Shown: positions 17,151 to 25,990 of the stretch, piece by piece
Position numbering within the stretch: the first letter of the stretch is position 1
How the letters are laid out: every line of letters starts with the position of its first letter
NCBI GenBank assembly: GCA_964247705.1
Contig: CAXTVQ010000016.1
Coordinates: 1 to 64,000, forward strand
From: LMUY01 sp964247705
GTDB taxonomy: Bacteria; Pseudomonadota; Alphaproteobacteria; Acetobacterales; Acetobacteraceae
Length of the DNA: 64,000 bases
Reading direction: 5' to 3'
Notes under the pieces: generated by a model
What the model saw: the letters and a program-made list of their open reading frames with translations, nothing else
Database searches by the model: none
What the model was told of the DNA's origin: nothing
Program-made: the position numbers and the translations under genes

Positions 17151-17753
17151 TCAGCGTGTGTCCGGATCGGGCCGGCCTAGGCCCGGGAAGCGGGCGAGGT
17201 CTTCCGGCCGGTCCAGGTCGGGTAGGGTGGGCAACAGACCGTAAGGCACGGTGTTCGCCTGCAACCGGCGCCGTGTTTCGGCCAGCACGCCGGAGGTGCT
17301 CCAAGCCATCGCCTCGAACAGGAACGGCGCCGGAGCGGGCAGGCCGACCAAGTAGTAGCCGCCATCCTCGGCGGGGCCGAGCGCCACGCGGCCGTCCGCC
17401 AGCAACGCCGCGGCTTGCGTAATGTGCGACACAGCCAGTGTCGGCAGGTCGGAGCCGACCAGGATCGCGGGGGTCGGCCGCAGCGCCCGGTCCATGCGCG
17501 CGCCGAGGTCGCCGCCTCCCTGCGGCAGGACCGGCGTGGCTTTGCCCAGCCAAGCCTCGAACGCGGCGACCGCCGCACCCGTCACCCACACTTCCACCTC
17601 GAGGCCCGTCGCCAGCAAGGTTGCGAGCGTTGCCTCCGTGAGACGGCGGTGCAGGTCCGCGGCCCCGGCGGCGCCCAGGGCGGGGATGAGCCGGGTCTTT
17701 GCCTGGCCCGGCTGCGGATAGCGGGTGAACAGCACCAGCCGGGGCGGCGTCAT
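17151..17753 (-). CDS. DUF2064 (TIGR04282) rSAM/selenodomain-associated transferase
   Basis: The 200-residue protein is a GT-A-like nucleotidyl/glycosyl transferase of the DUF2064 family. The N-terminal motif LVLFTRYPQPGQAKTRLIP, QGGGDLGARM, the acidic metal motif ILVGSDLPTL and LGPAEDGGYYLVG are all present. The family is named from its repeated association with radical SAM/selenodomain loci. Here a radical SAM fusion gene lies 2.3 kb away, with a fatty-acid-hydroxylase-like gene and a symporter between. The gene is divergent from the hydroxylase gene with a 44-base gap. No strong ribosome binding site precedes the ATG. The substrate is unknown. Confidence 0.86.
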   Translation of the reverse strand: MTPPRLVLFTRYPQPGQAKTRLIPALGAAGAADLHRRLTEATLATLLATGLEVEVWVTGAAVAAFEAWLGKATPVLPQGGGDLGARMDRALRPTPAILVGSDLPTLAVSHITQAAALLADGRVALGPAEDGGYYLVGLPAPAPFLFEAMAWSTSGVLAETRRRLQANTVPYGLLPTLPDLDRPEDLARFPGLGRPDPDTR

Positions 17754-17797
17754 GCGGGGCCGCTTGCGTGCCGGGTGCGGCGGCTCATCTCCGTGCC

Positions 17798-18604
17798 ATG
17801 GCAGACCGCAAAACGCTCCCGTTGATCCCCGTTCTTGCTGTGGCCGGCTTCGCGGCGCTGCTGTTGCTGGAGCACCGTGCTCCGTTGCGGCAACAAACTC
17901 AGCGCGAGCCGGTCCGTAGCGTTCGCAACCTGGCGATGGGGGCGCTCAGCATGGCCGTAGTCGCTACCGCGGAAGGGCCGCTGGTGGGCCGTCTGGCCGG
18001 GCTGATGGAACGGCGGCGCTGGGGCTTGGTGCAGCGTTTGGCGTTGCCGCCGCTGGTGCGCGACGCATTGGCGGTACTGGGGATGGACTACACGATCTAC
18101 GTTTGGCACGTGCTGACGCATAGGGTGCCGTTCCTGTGGCGCTTCCACCTGGTGCATCACGTGGACCTCGACATGGATAGCACGACCGCGCTGCGCTTCC
18201 ACGCGGTTGACATGCTCATCTCGATCCCGTGGCGCGCCGCCCAGGTGGCCGTGCTCGGCACGTCGCGCCGGGCGCTCTCCGTTTGGCAAAGCTTCTTCTT
18301 CGCCTCGGTGCTGTTCCACCACGCGAACCTGCGCCTGCCAGCGCGGCTGGAGCGGTATCTGGCGGCGGTGCTGACGACGCCGCGGATGCATGGGATCCAC
18401 CACTCGGCGGTGCGGGCGCAGACCAACTCCAATTGGTCGAGCGGGCTCAGCCTGTGGGACCACCTGCACGGCACGTTCCGGTTGGACGTGCCGCAGCGTG
18501 ACATCCGCATCGGCGTGCCCGCATACCGGAACCCGGCGGACGTTCGGCTTGGCCCCTCACTCGCCATGCCGTTCCAGCGGCAGCGTGACGCCTGGATAGT
18601 CTAA
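17798..18604 (+). CDS. Sterol desaturase / fatty acid hydroxylase family membrane protein
   Basis: This is a di-iron membrane hydroxylase-type protein of 268 residues. The histidine boxes are clear: HVLTHR, then RFHLVHHVD about ten residues later, a third HH in VLFHHANL, and HGIHHSAVR followed by NSNWSSGLSLWDHLHGTF. Two or three hydrophobic segments lie before and between the boxes (LPLIPVLAVAGFAALLLLE at the N-terminus). It would oxygenate a membrane lipid; fatty acyl, hopanoid and carotenoid substrates are all possible. A GTG at 17768 is an alternative start. Its stop overlaps the stop of the convergent symporter gene by 3 bases. Confidence 0.87.
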   Translation: MADRKTLPLIPVLAVAGFAALLLLEHRAPLRQQTQREPVRSVRNLAMGALSMAVVATAEGPLVGRLAGLMERRRWGLVQRLALPPLVRDALAVLGMDYTIYVWHVLTHRVPFLWRFHLVHHVDLDMDSTTALRFHAVDMLISIPWRAAQVAVLGTSRRALSVWQSFFFASVLFHHANLRLPARLERYLAAVLTTPRMHGIHHSAVRAQTNSNWSSGLSLWDHLHGTFRLDVPQRDIRIGVPAYRNPADVRLGPSLAMPFQRQRDAWIV

Positions 18605-20013
18605 ACCCGGGCAAACCGGCGTGCCGGCACCAGGACGGTCCCCAGCACGAACCCGGCGGTGCACAGCAGCACTCCCCATACGTTGACGCCGAGATCGGTC
18701 GCGAAGGCGCCGCTGCCGAGGTCCAGCGCCGCCGGCAGGATGCGGAGCTTGCCGAACACCTCGACACCCCGGATCACCCCCAGCACGATGCCGGGCCAAA
18801 AGGCGAGGTGGAAGCTGAGCGCTCCCGCTTGCCGCAGCCAGCACAGCAGGAAGATCGGGGCCAAGCCCATCACCATGGTGCCGCTGAGCGTGGTGGCCGC
18901 GATGATGGCGGGGCCGATCCGGTCGCCCATGTAGATCGTCAGCAGCGGCAGGTTGCCGACCACCGCCACGACCACGATGGCTACGCGCCCGATCCGCAGG
19001 CTGTGCCCGCTGGCCGCCGCCGGATCCTGCCGCCAGTCGCGGCCCGCCAGCTTGGCCGCGCTGGTGAAGGCGGAGTCGATGGTGGAGCCGCCGGTAACCA
19101 GCATGATGGCGTTGAACAGCATCAGCATCGGCACCCCGAAGGACGCCGGCACGCCGACGCTGGGGTTGTCCCCTAGGCCGAAGGCGGCGCCGTATAGTCC
19201 GATCAGGCTGAACAGGAAGATGAAGCTGCCGCTCAGCACCCCCGCCAGCAGGAAGGCGCGCAGGGCCTGGTTCGGACTGTTCAGGAAAGCGCGGTCGGTC
19301 AGCACGGGGTCGTGGAACGGGTAGGAGAATATCTGCACGGCGGCCAGCAGGCAGAAGGTGACGCCGGCATCTTCCGTGGCCGGCGGCACCGGTGCCAGGC
19401 CGTGGGCGGAGAGCGGCGGCAACACCAGCGCCAGCACGACGGCCAGCAGCACGAAGGCGAGCACGATATGCACACGGTCGGTGGTAAGGCTCGCCCGCAT
19501 GCCGCCGCGCCAGGCGTACAGCACCGTAAAGGCCGTCGCCAGCACCGCGGCCCACCAGTACGGCGCCGAGCCCTCGGCGCCGAAATACAGCGAGATCACC
19601 TTGGTGTTGGACCAGACCTCGTTCATGAGCCGGAACGCGACCAGCAGCAGGAACAGGCGGGCACAGAGCGGTCCGTAGCGGTCCACCAGCAGATGCGACA
19701 GGGAGCGGTACTGCCAGTGCCGGCGGATCTGCCAGATCGTGACGCCGGCCACGAAGAAACTCAGGTAATAGACGGTGTAGCCGATCCCGCCGGCCAGGCC
19801 GTAGCCATAGGCCAGGGCGGAGGCGTTCGCGATGGACTTGGCGAAGACCCAGGTGATGGCGGCGCTCATCGCCACCATGAGCACGCCGGGCGCCCGGTTA
19901 TCGTCCCGCCGGCCGTCGAAGAATTGCGGCGGGCTGACCCGGCGCGGCGTGACCCACCATGTCACCGCGCAAAACAGGGCGAACACGACCCAAGGCGCTA
20001 TTTGCGGCAGCAT
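18601..20013 (-). CDS. Sodium:solute symporter family protein
   Basis: The 470-residue protein has about 13 hydrophobic helices and fits the SSS family. Typical segments are ITWVFAKSIANASALAYGYG in the second helix region, the long helix after WRGGMRASLTTDRVH (the family's GGxxAVxxTDxxQ motif), and GGSTIDSAFTSAAKL, where the sodium-site Ser/Thr cluster is expected. I prefer the ATG at 20013, with GGAAGGG 8 bases upstream; the ATG at 20049 would add 12 residues. It is divergent from the radical SAM fusion gene. The substrate is unknown, possibly a solute used or made by the surrounding genes. Confidence 0.87.
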   Translation of the reverse strand: MLPQIAPWVVFALFCAVTWWVTPRRVSPPQFFDGRRDDNRAPGVLMVAMSAAITWVFAKSIANASALAYGYGLAGGIGYTVYYLSFFVAGVTIWQIRRHWQYRSLSHLLVDRYGPLCARLFLLLVAFRLMNEVWSNTKVISLYFGAEGSAPYWWAAVLATAFTVLYAWRGGMRASLTTDRVHIVLAFVLLAVVLALVLPPLSAHGLAPVPPATEDAGVTFCLLAAVQIFSYPFHDPVLTDRAFLNSPNQALRAFLLAGVLSGSFIFLFSLIGLYGAAFGLGDNPSVGVPASFGVPMLMLFNAIMLVTGGSTIDSAFTSAAKLAGRDWRQDPAAASGHSLRIGRVAIVVVAVVGNLPLLTIYMGDRIGPAIIAATTLSGTMVMGLAPIFLLCWLRQAGALSFHLAFWPGIVLGVIRGVEVFGKLRILPAALDLGSGAFATDLGVNVWGVLLCTAGFVLGTVLVPARRFARV

Positions 20014-20083
20014 ACGGGAGACCCTTCCAGTTGTTGCGAAGATGTCCATGTCCAGCGTGATGAACAGGGTGAGAGAACTGCGA

Positions 20084-21874
20084 ATGCCGCCCGTACTGGC
20101 TGCCGACGGCCCTGTGCTGGTGTTCGGCGGTCCCTACAGCAATCTGCAAGCGACGGAAGCCCTGTTCGCCGCCGCCGCCCGGCTCGGGATCCCACCGCAC
20201 CGGATGATCTGCACCGGGGACGTGGTCGCCTACGGGGCGGACGCGGTGCGCTGCGTGGCGCGGTTCCGCGCGGCGGGCGTGGCGGTGGTCGCCGGCAACT
20301 GCGAGGAGCAACTCGGCGCGTCGGCGGCTGATTGCGGCTGCGGGTTCGCCGTGGGGAGCCCGTGCGACCGGCTCGCCACCGCCTGGTTCGCCCATGCCGA
20401 CGCAGCGCTCGGGGCTGACGACCGGGCCTGGATGCGCGGCCTGCCTTCCGGCCTGGAGCTGCACATGGCTGGCCGGCGCTTGCTGGTGGTGCATGGCGGT
20501 GTGGAGCGGTCCAACCAGTTCCTGTGGGCGTCGGACGGGTCCGAGCTGGACGGCCAGACCGCACGCGCCGGCGTCGACGGGGTGATCGCCGGGCATTGCG
20601 GCCTCCCGTTCACGCGCATCAGCCCGGCTGGACTGTGGCACAACCCGGGGGCCATCGGCATGCCGGCGAACGACGGTACCGCACGCGGCTGGTTCAGCGT
20701 GCTGACCCCCGTGCCGGACGGGATCGAGATCCGCCATCATGCGCTGGCCTACGACGCGGCGGGTGCTGCTCGGGCCATGCGGTCCGCCGGGTTGCCAGAG
20801 GCCTATGCGTCGGCACTGCAGACCGGGTTATGGCCGAGCTGCGACGTGCTGCCGCCCGAGGAACTGGTGCGGCGCGGGCAGCCCTATGAGGAGGCCGCGC
20901 TGCTCTGGTCCACCAACGACCCGGTGTCCTGGCCCGGCGCCACCACCGCGGCACCCCGGCCGCGCTTCAGCGACATGCTGGTCACGGCGACCGGCGAACG
21001 TCGCGCTTGCGTGCCGCTCGAGGGATTGCGGACGCTTTGGTTCAACACGGGGACCCTGTGCAACGTCACCTGCACCGGGTGCTATATCGAGAGCAGCCCG
21101 ACCAACGACCGGTTGGCTTATCTGAGCCGGGCCGAGGCGCAAGCCTACCTCCACGAAGCCCGGACGCTGCATCCGGAGCTGGAGGAGATCGCTTTCACCG
21201 GTGGCGAGCCGTTCATGAACCGCGACATGCCCGCCATGATGCGCGATGCGTTGGTGGCGGGTTACCGCGTGCTGGTGCTCACCAACGCGATGCGACCGAT
21301 GCAGCGGTTCGAAGCCGAGCTGACGCAGCTTCAGCGCGAACACGGCGGCAGGATCACGATGCGTGTGTCGCTCGACCACTACACGCCCGAGCGCCACGAA
21401 GCCGTCCGCGGCAAGGGCAGTTGGTCGCCCGCCATCGCCGGCCTGGGCTTTTTGGTGAGGCAGGGCTTCACCGTCGCGATCGCCGGGCGGACGGTTTGGA
21501 ATGAGGACGAGCCTTCGCTGCGCGCCGGCTACCGAGACCTGTTCGCGGCGCTTGGTCTCGAGATCGACGTCTCCGACCCGGCGCGTCTGGTGCTGTTCCC
21601 CGAAATGGACGCCCGGCCGAGTGTGCCGGAGATCACCGAGAGCTGCTGGGCAATCCTGGGCAAGCGGCCGAGCGACGTAATGTGCGCCGGGTCGCGCATG
21701 GTGGTCAAACGCCGGGGCGCCGACCGGCCTGCGGTGGTGAGCTGCACCTTGCTGCCCTACGACGACGCGTTCGAGCTTGGCCAAACGCTTGCCGAGGCAG
21801 GCAGGCCGGTTCATCTCAACCACCGTTTCTGCGCGGAGTTCTGCGTGCTCGGCGGCGCGTCCTGCAGCCCTTGA
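20084..21874 (+). CDS. Metallophosphoesterase-radical SAM fusion protein
   Basis: A single 596-residue chain carries two domains. Residues about 10-225 resemble a YfcE/MJ0936-type phosphoesterase: VLVFGGPYSNLQATEAL, CTGDVVAYGADAV, VVAGNCEEQLG, LLVVHGGVERSN and VIAGHCGLPFTR. Several metal ligands are changed: the usual DxH is GPY, GNHE is GNCE and GHTH is GHCG. Residues about 315-520 are a radical SAM domain with the 4Fe-4S motif Cys326-x3-Cys330-x2-Cys333 (LCNVTCTGCY) and IAFTGGEPFMNRDMP. The C-terminus has more cysteines (VMCAGS, VSCTLL, FCAEFCVLGGASC) that could hold an auxiliary cluster. I chose ATG 20084, with GAGAG about 8 bases upstream; ATGs at 20042, 20048 and 20060 are also in frame. 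The product and reaction are unknown. Confidence 0.85.
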   Translation: MPPVLAADGPVLVFGGPYSNLQATEALFAAAARLGIPPHRMICTGDVVAYGADAVRCVARFRAAGVAVVAGNCEEQLGASAADCGCGFAVGSPCDRLATAWFAHADAALGADDRAWMRGLPSGLELHMAGRRLLVVHGGVERSNQFLWASDGSELDGQTARAGVDGVIAGHCGLPFTRISPAGLWHNPGAIGMPANDGTARGWFSVLTPVPDGIEIRHHALAYDAAGAARAMRSAGLPEAYASALQTGLWPSCDVLPPEELVRRGQPYEEAALLWSTNDPVSWPGATTAAPRPRFSDMLVTATGERRACVPLEGLRTLWFNTGTLCNVTCTGCYIESSPTNDRLAYLSRAEAQAYLHEARTLHPELEEIAFTGGEPFMNRDMPAMMRDALVAGYRVLVLTNAMRPMQRFEAELTQLQREHGGRITMRVSLDHYTPERHEAVRGKGSWSPAIAGLGFLVRQGFTVAIAGRTVWNEDEPSLRAGYRDLFAALGLEIDVSDPARLVLFPEMDARPSVPEITESCWAILGKRPSDVMCAGSRMVVKRRGADRPAVVSCTLLPYDDAFELGQTLAEAGRPVHLNHRFCAEFCVLGGASCSP

Positions 21875-21902
21875 CCCTCAACGACAGGGACGGCAGCCGC
21901 AG

Positions 21903-22685
21903 TTACATGACCGGGCTCATGTTGCCATCCACGTTGATCGACGTACCGGTCACGTAGCTGCCCTGATCGGAGGCCAGGAAGCAGGCGACATTGGCGAACT
22001 CCTCGGCCGTGCCCACGCGGCCGAGCGGGACGTTCGCAGCCATGTCGGCCAGGTAGTCGGAATACGGCTTGTTCGATTGCTGGTCCGCATGGCGGCGCAC
22101 CCACTGGTCGCTGTCGATCAGGCCGACATGCAGCGAATTGACCAAGATGTTGTGCGGCGCACCCTCGCCGGCGAGCACCTTGGTAAGCGCCATCCCGGCC
22201 GCTCGGGAGACAGCGGTGGGGGCGGAGCCGGCTTTCGGAGCCTTGGCGCCGATGTTCAGCACGTTGATGATGCGTCCCCAGCGCCGCTCCACCATCTGCG
22301 GCCATACCAGCCGGGACAACCGGATGGCGGCGAACAGCTTGAGGTCCAGGTCGGCCTGCCAAACCTCGTCGGTGATGGTGGTGAAGGCGCCGGTGCGCGA
22401 GGTGCCCGCGTTGTTGACCAGGACATCGATGCGCCCGAACGCTCGCATGGTGTCTTCGAAGGCGTTTGCCACATCGTCCGCCCGGGACACGTCGCAGGCG
22501 ACCACGTGCACCCGGCCTTTGCTGGCGGCCTGAACGACTTCGCGTGCTTGCTCCAGCACATCGAGGCGCCGGGCCATCAAGGCGATTTCGGCGCCGCTCG
22601 CCGCCATGCGTGTTGCGATCGCCAGACCGATCCCTTTGCTGCCACCGGTGACGACGGCGACCCGGCCATGCATCGTGACGTCCAT
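21903..22685 (-). CDS. SDR-family protein with altered catalytic residues
   Basis: This is a 260-residue classical-length short-chain dehydrogenase. The cofactor motif TGGSKGIGLAIATRM and the structural NNAGTSRTG are normal, and GLID / VTGTSINVDGNM complete the fold. The active site is not: where YxxxK is expected, the sequence reads GSAPTAVSRAAGMALTK, giving Thr instead of Tyr and Arg instead of Lys. It could be a member of a divergent SDR group or a non-catalytic binding protein. GGAGCCGAA precedes the ATG. It is convergent with the radical SAM gene, with a 28-base gap. Confidence 0.85.
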   Translation of the reverse strand: MDVTMHGRVAVVTGGSKGIGLAIATRMAASGAEIALMARRLDVLEQAREVVQAASKGRVHVVACDVSRADDVANAFEDTMRAFGRIDVLVNNAGTSRTGAFTTITDEVWQADLDLKLFAAIRLSRLVWPQMVERRWGRIINVLNIGAKAPKAGSAPTAVSRAAGMALTKVLAGEGAPHNILVNSLHVGLIDSDQWVRRHADQQSNKPYSDYLADMAANVPLGRVGTAEEFANVACFLASDQGSYVTGTSINVDGNMSPVM

Positions 22686-22856
22686 TTCGGCTCCTGTTCA
22701 GCTCTGTTGCGGCCGTGATCTCACGTTGCCGAAGTTAAGCGCGGAGCGGCTTGGAGACGCAAACACCCGACGTCCCGGGTGATTTGACCGGGAGGATGGC
22801 CACCCGGTATCGTCGTCCAAACTCAAGCTGAATGAGTGAGAAGGGAACGGTCCAGA

Positions 22857-24185
22857 ATGAAGCCTACATTCGCCATCATGGCCGGAGCACTGTTCTCCGC
22901 AGCCGGCGTTTCTCCGGCAGCCCTGGCCCAATCGGCGTGCGTCGCTGCTGGTGCATCCGTTCCTGCGCAAGCCAACACGACGGACCGGGCCGCTCCGTTC
23001 TTCATCGACACGGCCGGCATGGACCTGAACACCGCGCCGCCCACCCGCAACCCTTCGAACCCGACCTACCCGCACGCAACGGAACTTCCCGACGGCACGT
23101 TGCCACCCACGGCGGCCGAGGGGAACTTCATCATCGGGCCGACACACAAGCCCGCGCCGGAGACCGTGGCGCAAGACAATGTGCCGCGCGGGACCATTCA
23201 CTCCTTCACCATCTCGTCGGCCGACAGTGTCATCTACAAGCCCGGCATGATCCGTGACGATCCAGCGGATTGCCGCAATGGCTCCATCTACGCGTCGCAC
23301 TCGTCGCCGGGTGATCCATCGAACGTGATCGTCACGACGAGTCATCCCGGAAGCTGGCTGCGGACTATCGACGTCTATGTGCCCGCGAATTACGTGCCGG
23401 GCACCGACGCCCCGTTCATCGTGTTCGGCGATGGCGGAGCCACCGGTTCCTATCCGGGCCGCGACCTTTTCGCCACGCTCGACAACCTCATCCAACAGCA
23501 TCGCGTGCCGCCCATGGTCGCGATCGGCATTGCTGCCGGCGGACAGGACGCCCAGGGCAGCGAGCGGGGCCGCGAGTATGATGCGGTGTCCGGCACGTAC
23601 GCGGAATGGGTCGAACGTGAAGTACTGCCCCTGGTGGAGCGCAACGCGGGCGTCACGCTGACGAAGAACCCGGACGGGCGGGCAACCATGGGGATCAGCT
23701 CGAGCGGGGCGGCCGCCTTCACGATGGCCTGGTTCCATCCCGAGCTGTATCACCGCGTGCTCGCCTACTCACCGACCATGGTGAACCAGCAATGGCCGCA
23801 TGACACGTCGCTGCCGGGAGGTGCCTGGGAATACCACGATGCATGGCCGGGCCGGGCCGGGCCGGATCTCACCGTCACCGTGAACGCCGTTACGCTGGCG
23901 TCGTCGTCGCCGGGTGCGCCGCTCATCCCCAATAGCTCGGTAAAGCCGATCCGGTTTTGGTTCGAGGTCGGCGACCACGACCTTTTCTACCCGGCTGCGA
24001 TCATGCCCGACGGCATGCACGACTGGACGTTGGCGGATGAGAGGATGGCCGCCGTGCTGGCTGACAAGGGCTATCACTACCAGTTTGTCTTCGCGCGCAA
24101 TGCCGGGCACGTCGATCGGCCGACTGTGGCACAGACGCTGCCATCGGCGCTCGAGTGGCTCTGGCAGGGCTATCGGCCTTCGTAG
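22857..24185 (+). CDS. Secreted alpha/beta-hydrolase, esterase-D/IroE-like
   Basis: The 442-residue product has a signal peptide (KPTFAIMAGALFSAAG, cleavage near ALAQS) and an esterase domain like those of the enterochelin-esterase/esterase-D group. The core strand YVPGTDAPFIVFGDGG, the nucleophile elbow GISSSGAAAFTMAW and a late His (NAGHVDRPT) form the expected Ser-Asp-His set, with VGDHDLFYP giving the acid. It would act in the periplasm or outside the cell. ATG 22857 has AGGGAA upstream. No siderophore genes are nearby, so the ester substrate is open. Confidence 0.8.
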   Translation: MKPTFAIMAGALFSAAGVSPAALAQSACVAAGASVPAQANTTDRAAPFFIDTAGMDLNTAPPTRNPSNPTYPHATELPDGTLPPTAAEGNFIIGPTHKPAPETVAQDNVPRGTIHSFTISSADSVIYKPGMIRDDPADCRNGSIYASHSSPGDPSNVIVTTSHPGSWLRTIDVYVPANYVPGTDAPFIVFGDGGATGSYPGRDLFATLDNLIQQHRVPPMVAIGIAAGGQDAQGSERGREYDAVSGTYAEWVEREVLPLVERNAGVTLTKNPDGRATMGISSSGAAAFTMAWFHPELYHRVLAYSPTMVNQQWPHDTSLPGGAWEYHDAWPGRAGPDLTVTVNAVTLASSSPGAPLIPNSSVKPIRFWFEVGDHDLFYPAAIMPDGMHDWTLADERMAAVLADKGYHYQFVFARNAGHVDRPTVAQTLPSALEWLWQGYRPS

Positions 24186-24186
24186 C

Positions 24187-24204
24187 CACGGGGTGCGGCC
24201 CGTG
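24187..24204 (+). terminator. Short GC hairpin after esterase gene
   Basis: CACGGG-GTGCGG-CCCGTG forms a perfect 6-base-pair stem directly after the esterase stop. No T-run follows, so the terminator call is weak. Confidence 0.3.
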
Positions 24205-24305
24205 TCCTCGAGCAAATCACAAGGTGTGACCGGCTGCTTCCCATCGCGCCGCGATCCGGAACGGTGCCGCCCTGATCGATAATCCCGAGTGATGGAGAAC
24301 CCGCT

Positions 24306-25880
24306 ATGCGCCGCCGCACGCTCCTGACATCCGCAGCCGCGTCGCTGCTCGCGGCGCCCGCGATCGCCCAGCCATCGAAGGTGACGACCCTTCGTTTCGT
24401 CCCGCAGGCGAACCTTACGGCGCTCGACCCGATTTTCACCACGGCGATCGTCACCGGGAACCACGGTTATTACGTGTTCGATACGCTCTACTCCTGCCCC
24501 ATGGATGGCCAGCCCAGGCCGCAAATGGCCGAGGGGCACGAGATCTCGGCGGATGGGCGCACCTGGCGCATCCGGCTGCGCGACGGTTTGCGGTTCCACG
24601 ACGGCACGCCGGTCCGTGCGGTCGATTGCACGGCGAGTATCCAGCGTTGGGGCAAGCGGGATCCGTTCGGTCAACTCATCTCCAAGGTGGTCGACACATG
24701 GGGTGCACCCGATGACCGCACGATCGAACTGAAGCTGACCCGGCCGTTTCCGCTGCTGGCGACCGGTCTCGGCAAGCCGGACTCCTCGTTCGCCGTGATG
24801 ATGCCGGAGCACTTGGCGAAGACGGACGCGACCACGCAGGTCACGGAGATGGTCGGCTCGGGTCCATACCGCTTCCTGCCGCAGGAGTATAATTCCGGCA
24901 GTCACGTGGCCTATGAAAGGTTCGCCGGTTACGTTCCCCGCACCGAGCCGCCGGATTGGGCAACGGGGGGCAAGGTCGCGCATTTCGACCGTATCGAGTG
25001 GTCCATCATCCCCGACCCGGCGACGGCTGCCTCCGCCCTGCACAACGGTGAAATCGACTGGTGGGAGCAGCCTCTCACCGACCTGCTTCCGTCGCTGGCG
25101 GGTGATCACTCGATCGGACTGATGGTGGCCAACCCTCAGGGCAACGAGTCGCTGATGCGGTTGAACTGCCTGCAGCCGCCGTTCGACGACGTTGCGATCC
25201 GCCGCGCCGTGCTGCTGGGGATCGACCAGGAAGACTACATGCGCGCGACCTTCGGCGACGACCAGTCGTTGTGGCGCACTTGCCGGAGCGAATTTCCGTG
25301 CGGCACGGCGTACGAGACGGATGACGACGGGACGTTGATGAAGGGCGACCTGAGCGCCGCCCGGGCTGCCTTGAAGGCGAGCGCCTACGCTGGGCAACGC
25401 GTGGTCCTGCTGAGCCCCAGCGACTTTCCTGCCATCGCGCCGCTGTGCCTGGTCACCGCCGACCTGCTGAAGAAGATCGGCTTCAACGTCGACCTGCAAT
25501 CGATGGATTGGGGCACCGTCGTGCAGCGCCGGGCGAGCATGGAGCCGGTCGAGAAGGGGGGATGGAGCGTGTTCCACACCTATGGCTCGTCCGGCGGCTA
25601 CGCCTCGCCCGCGACCTCGGCCCTGGTGCGCGGCCAAGGCAAGGCTGGTTGGTTCGGCTGGTGGTCGAGCGACAAGGCCGAGGCGTTGACCCAGGATTGG
25701 CTGGCCGCGCCGGACACGGCCTCCCAGAAGCGGATCGCGGCCGAGATCTCCCGTCTGGCGATGGCCGAGGTCGCCACCGTCCCGCTTGGGATCAATTTCA
25801 GCAAGACGGCCTTCCGCACCAGCATCACCGGCGTCCTGCAGGGCGTGGCGCCTTACCCGTGGAACGTTAGACCGGTTTAG
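24306..25880 (+). CDS. Family 5 extracellular solute-binding protein (peptide/nickel type)
   Basis: The 524-residue product is a periplasmic binding protein of the DppA/OppA class. It has an N-terminal RRRTLLTSAAASLLAAPAIA signal with cleavage near AIAQP. The family motifs ALDPIFTTAIVTGNHGYYVF, MAEGHEISADGRTWRIRLRD, LRFHDGTPVRAVD and QGNESLMRLNC follow. The ATG has GGAG 8 bases upstream. No permease or ATPase gene is adjacent, so it is an orphan subunit. The substrate cannot be deduced. Confidence 0.9.
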   Translation: MRRRTLLTSAAASLLAAPAIAQPSKVTTLRFVPQANLTALDPIFTTAIVTGNHGYYVFDTLYSCPMDGQPRPQMAEGHEISADGRTWRIRLRDGLRFHDGTPVRAVDCTASIQRWGKRDPFGQLISKVVDTWGAPDDRTIELKLTRPFPLLATGLGKPDSSFAVMMPEHLAKTDATTQVTEMVGSGPYRFLPQEYNSGSHVAYERFAGYVPRTEPPDWATGGKVAHFDRIEWSIIPDPATAASALHNGEIDWWEQPLTDLLPSLAGDHSIGLMVANPQGNESLMRLNCLQPPFDDVAIRRAVLLGIDQEDYMRATFGDDQSLWRTCRSEFPCGTAYETDDDGTLMKGDLSAARAALKASAYAGQRVVLLSPSDFPAIAPLCLVTADLLKKIGFNVDLQSMDWGTVVQRRASMEPVEKGGWSVFHTYGSSGGYASPATSALVRGQGKAGWFGWWSSDKAEALTQDWLAAPDTASQKRIAAEISRLAMAEVATVPLGINFSKTAFRTSITGVLQGVAPYPWNVRPV

Positions 25881-25990
25881 CATTGACTAAACACCGGGAA
25901 GCTCGGCCAACTAGAAGGCAAGGCAACATCCCGGTATGAGCACCACCAAGCCGCAATAATCGGCTGGCTACAAGAACAGGGAGCGACGTC

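Noticed and set aside
23769..25883. 704-codon open frame on the minus strand
   Set aside because: Antisense to the esterase and solute-binding protein genes, arginine-rich, no domain pattern; a by-product of high GC.
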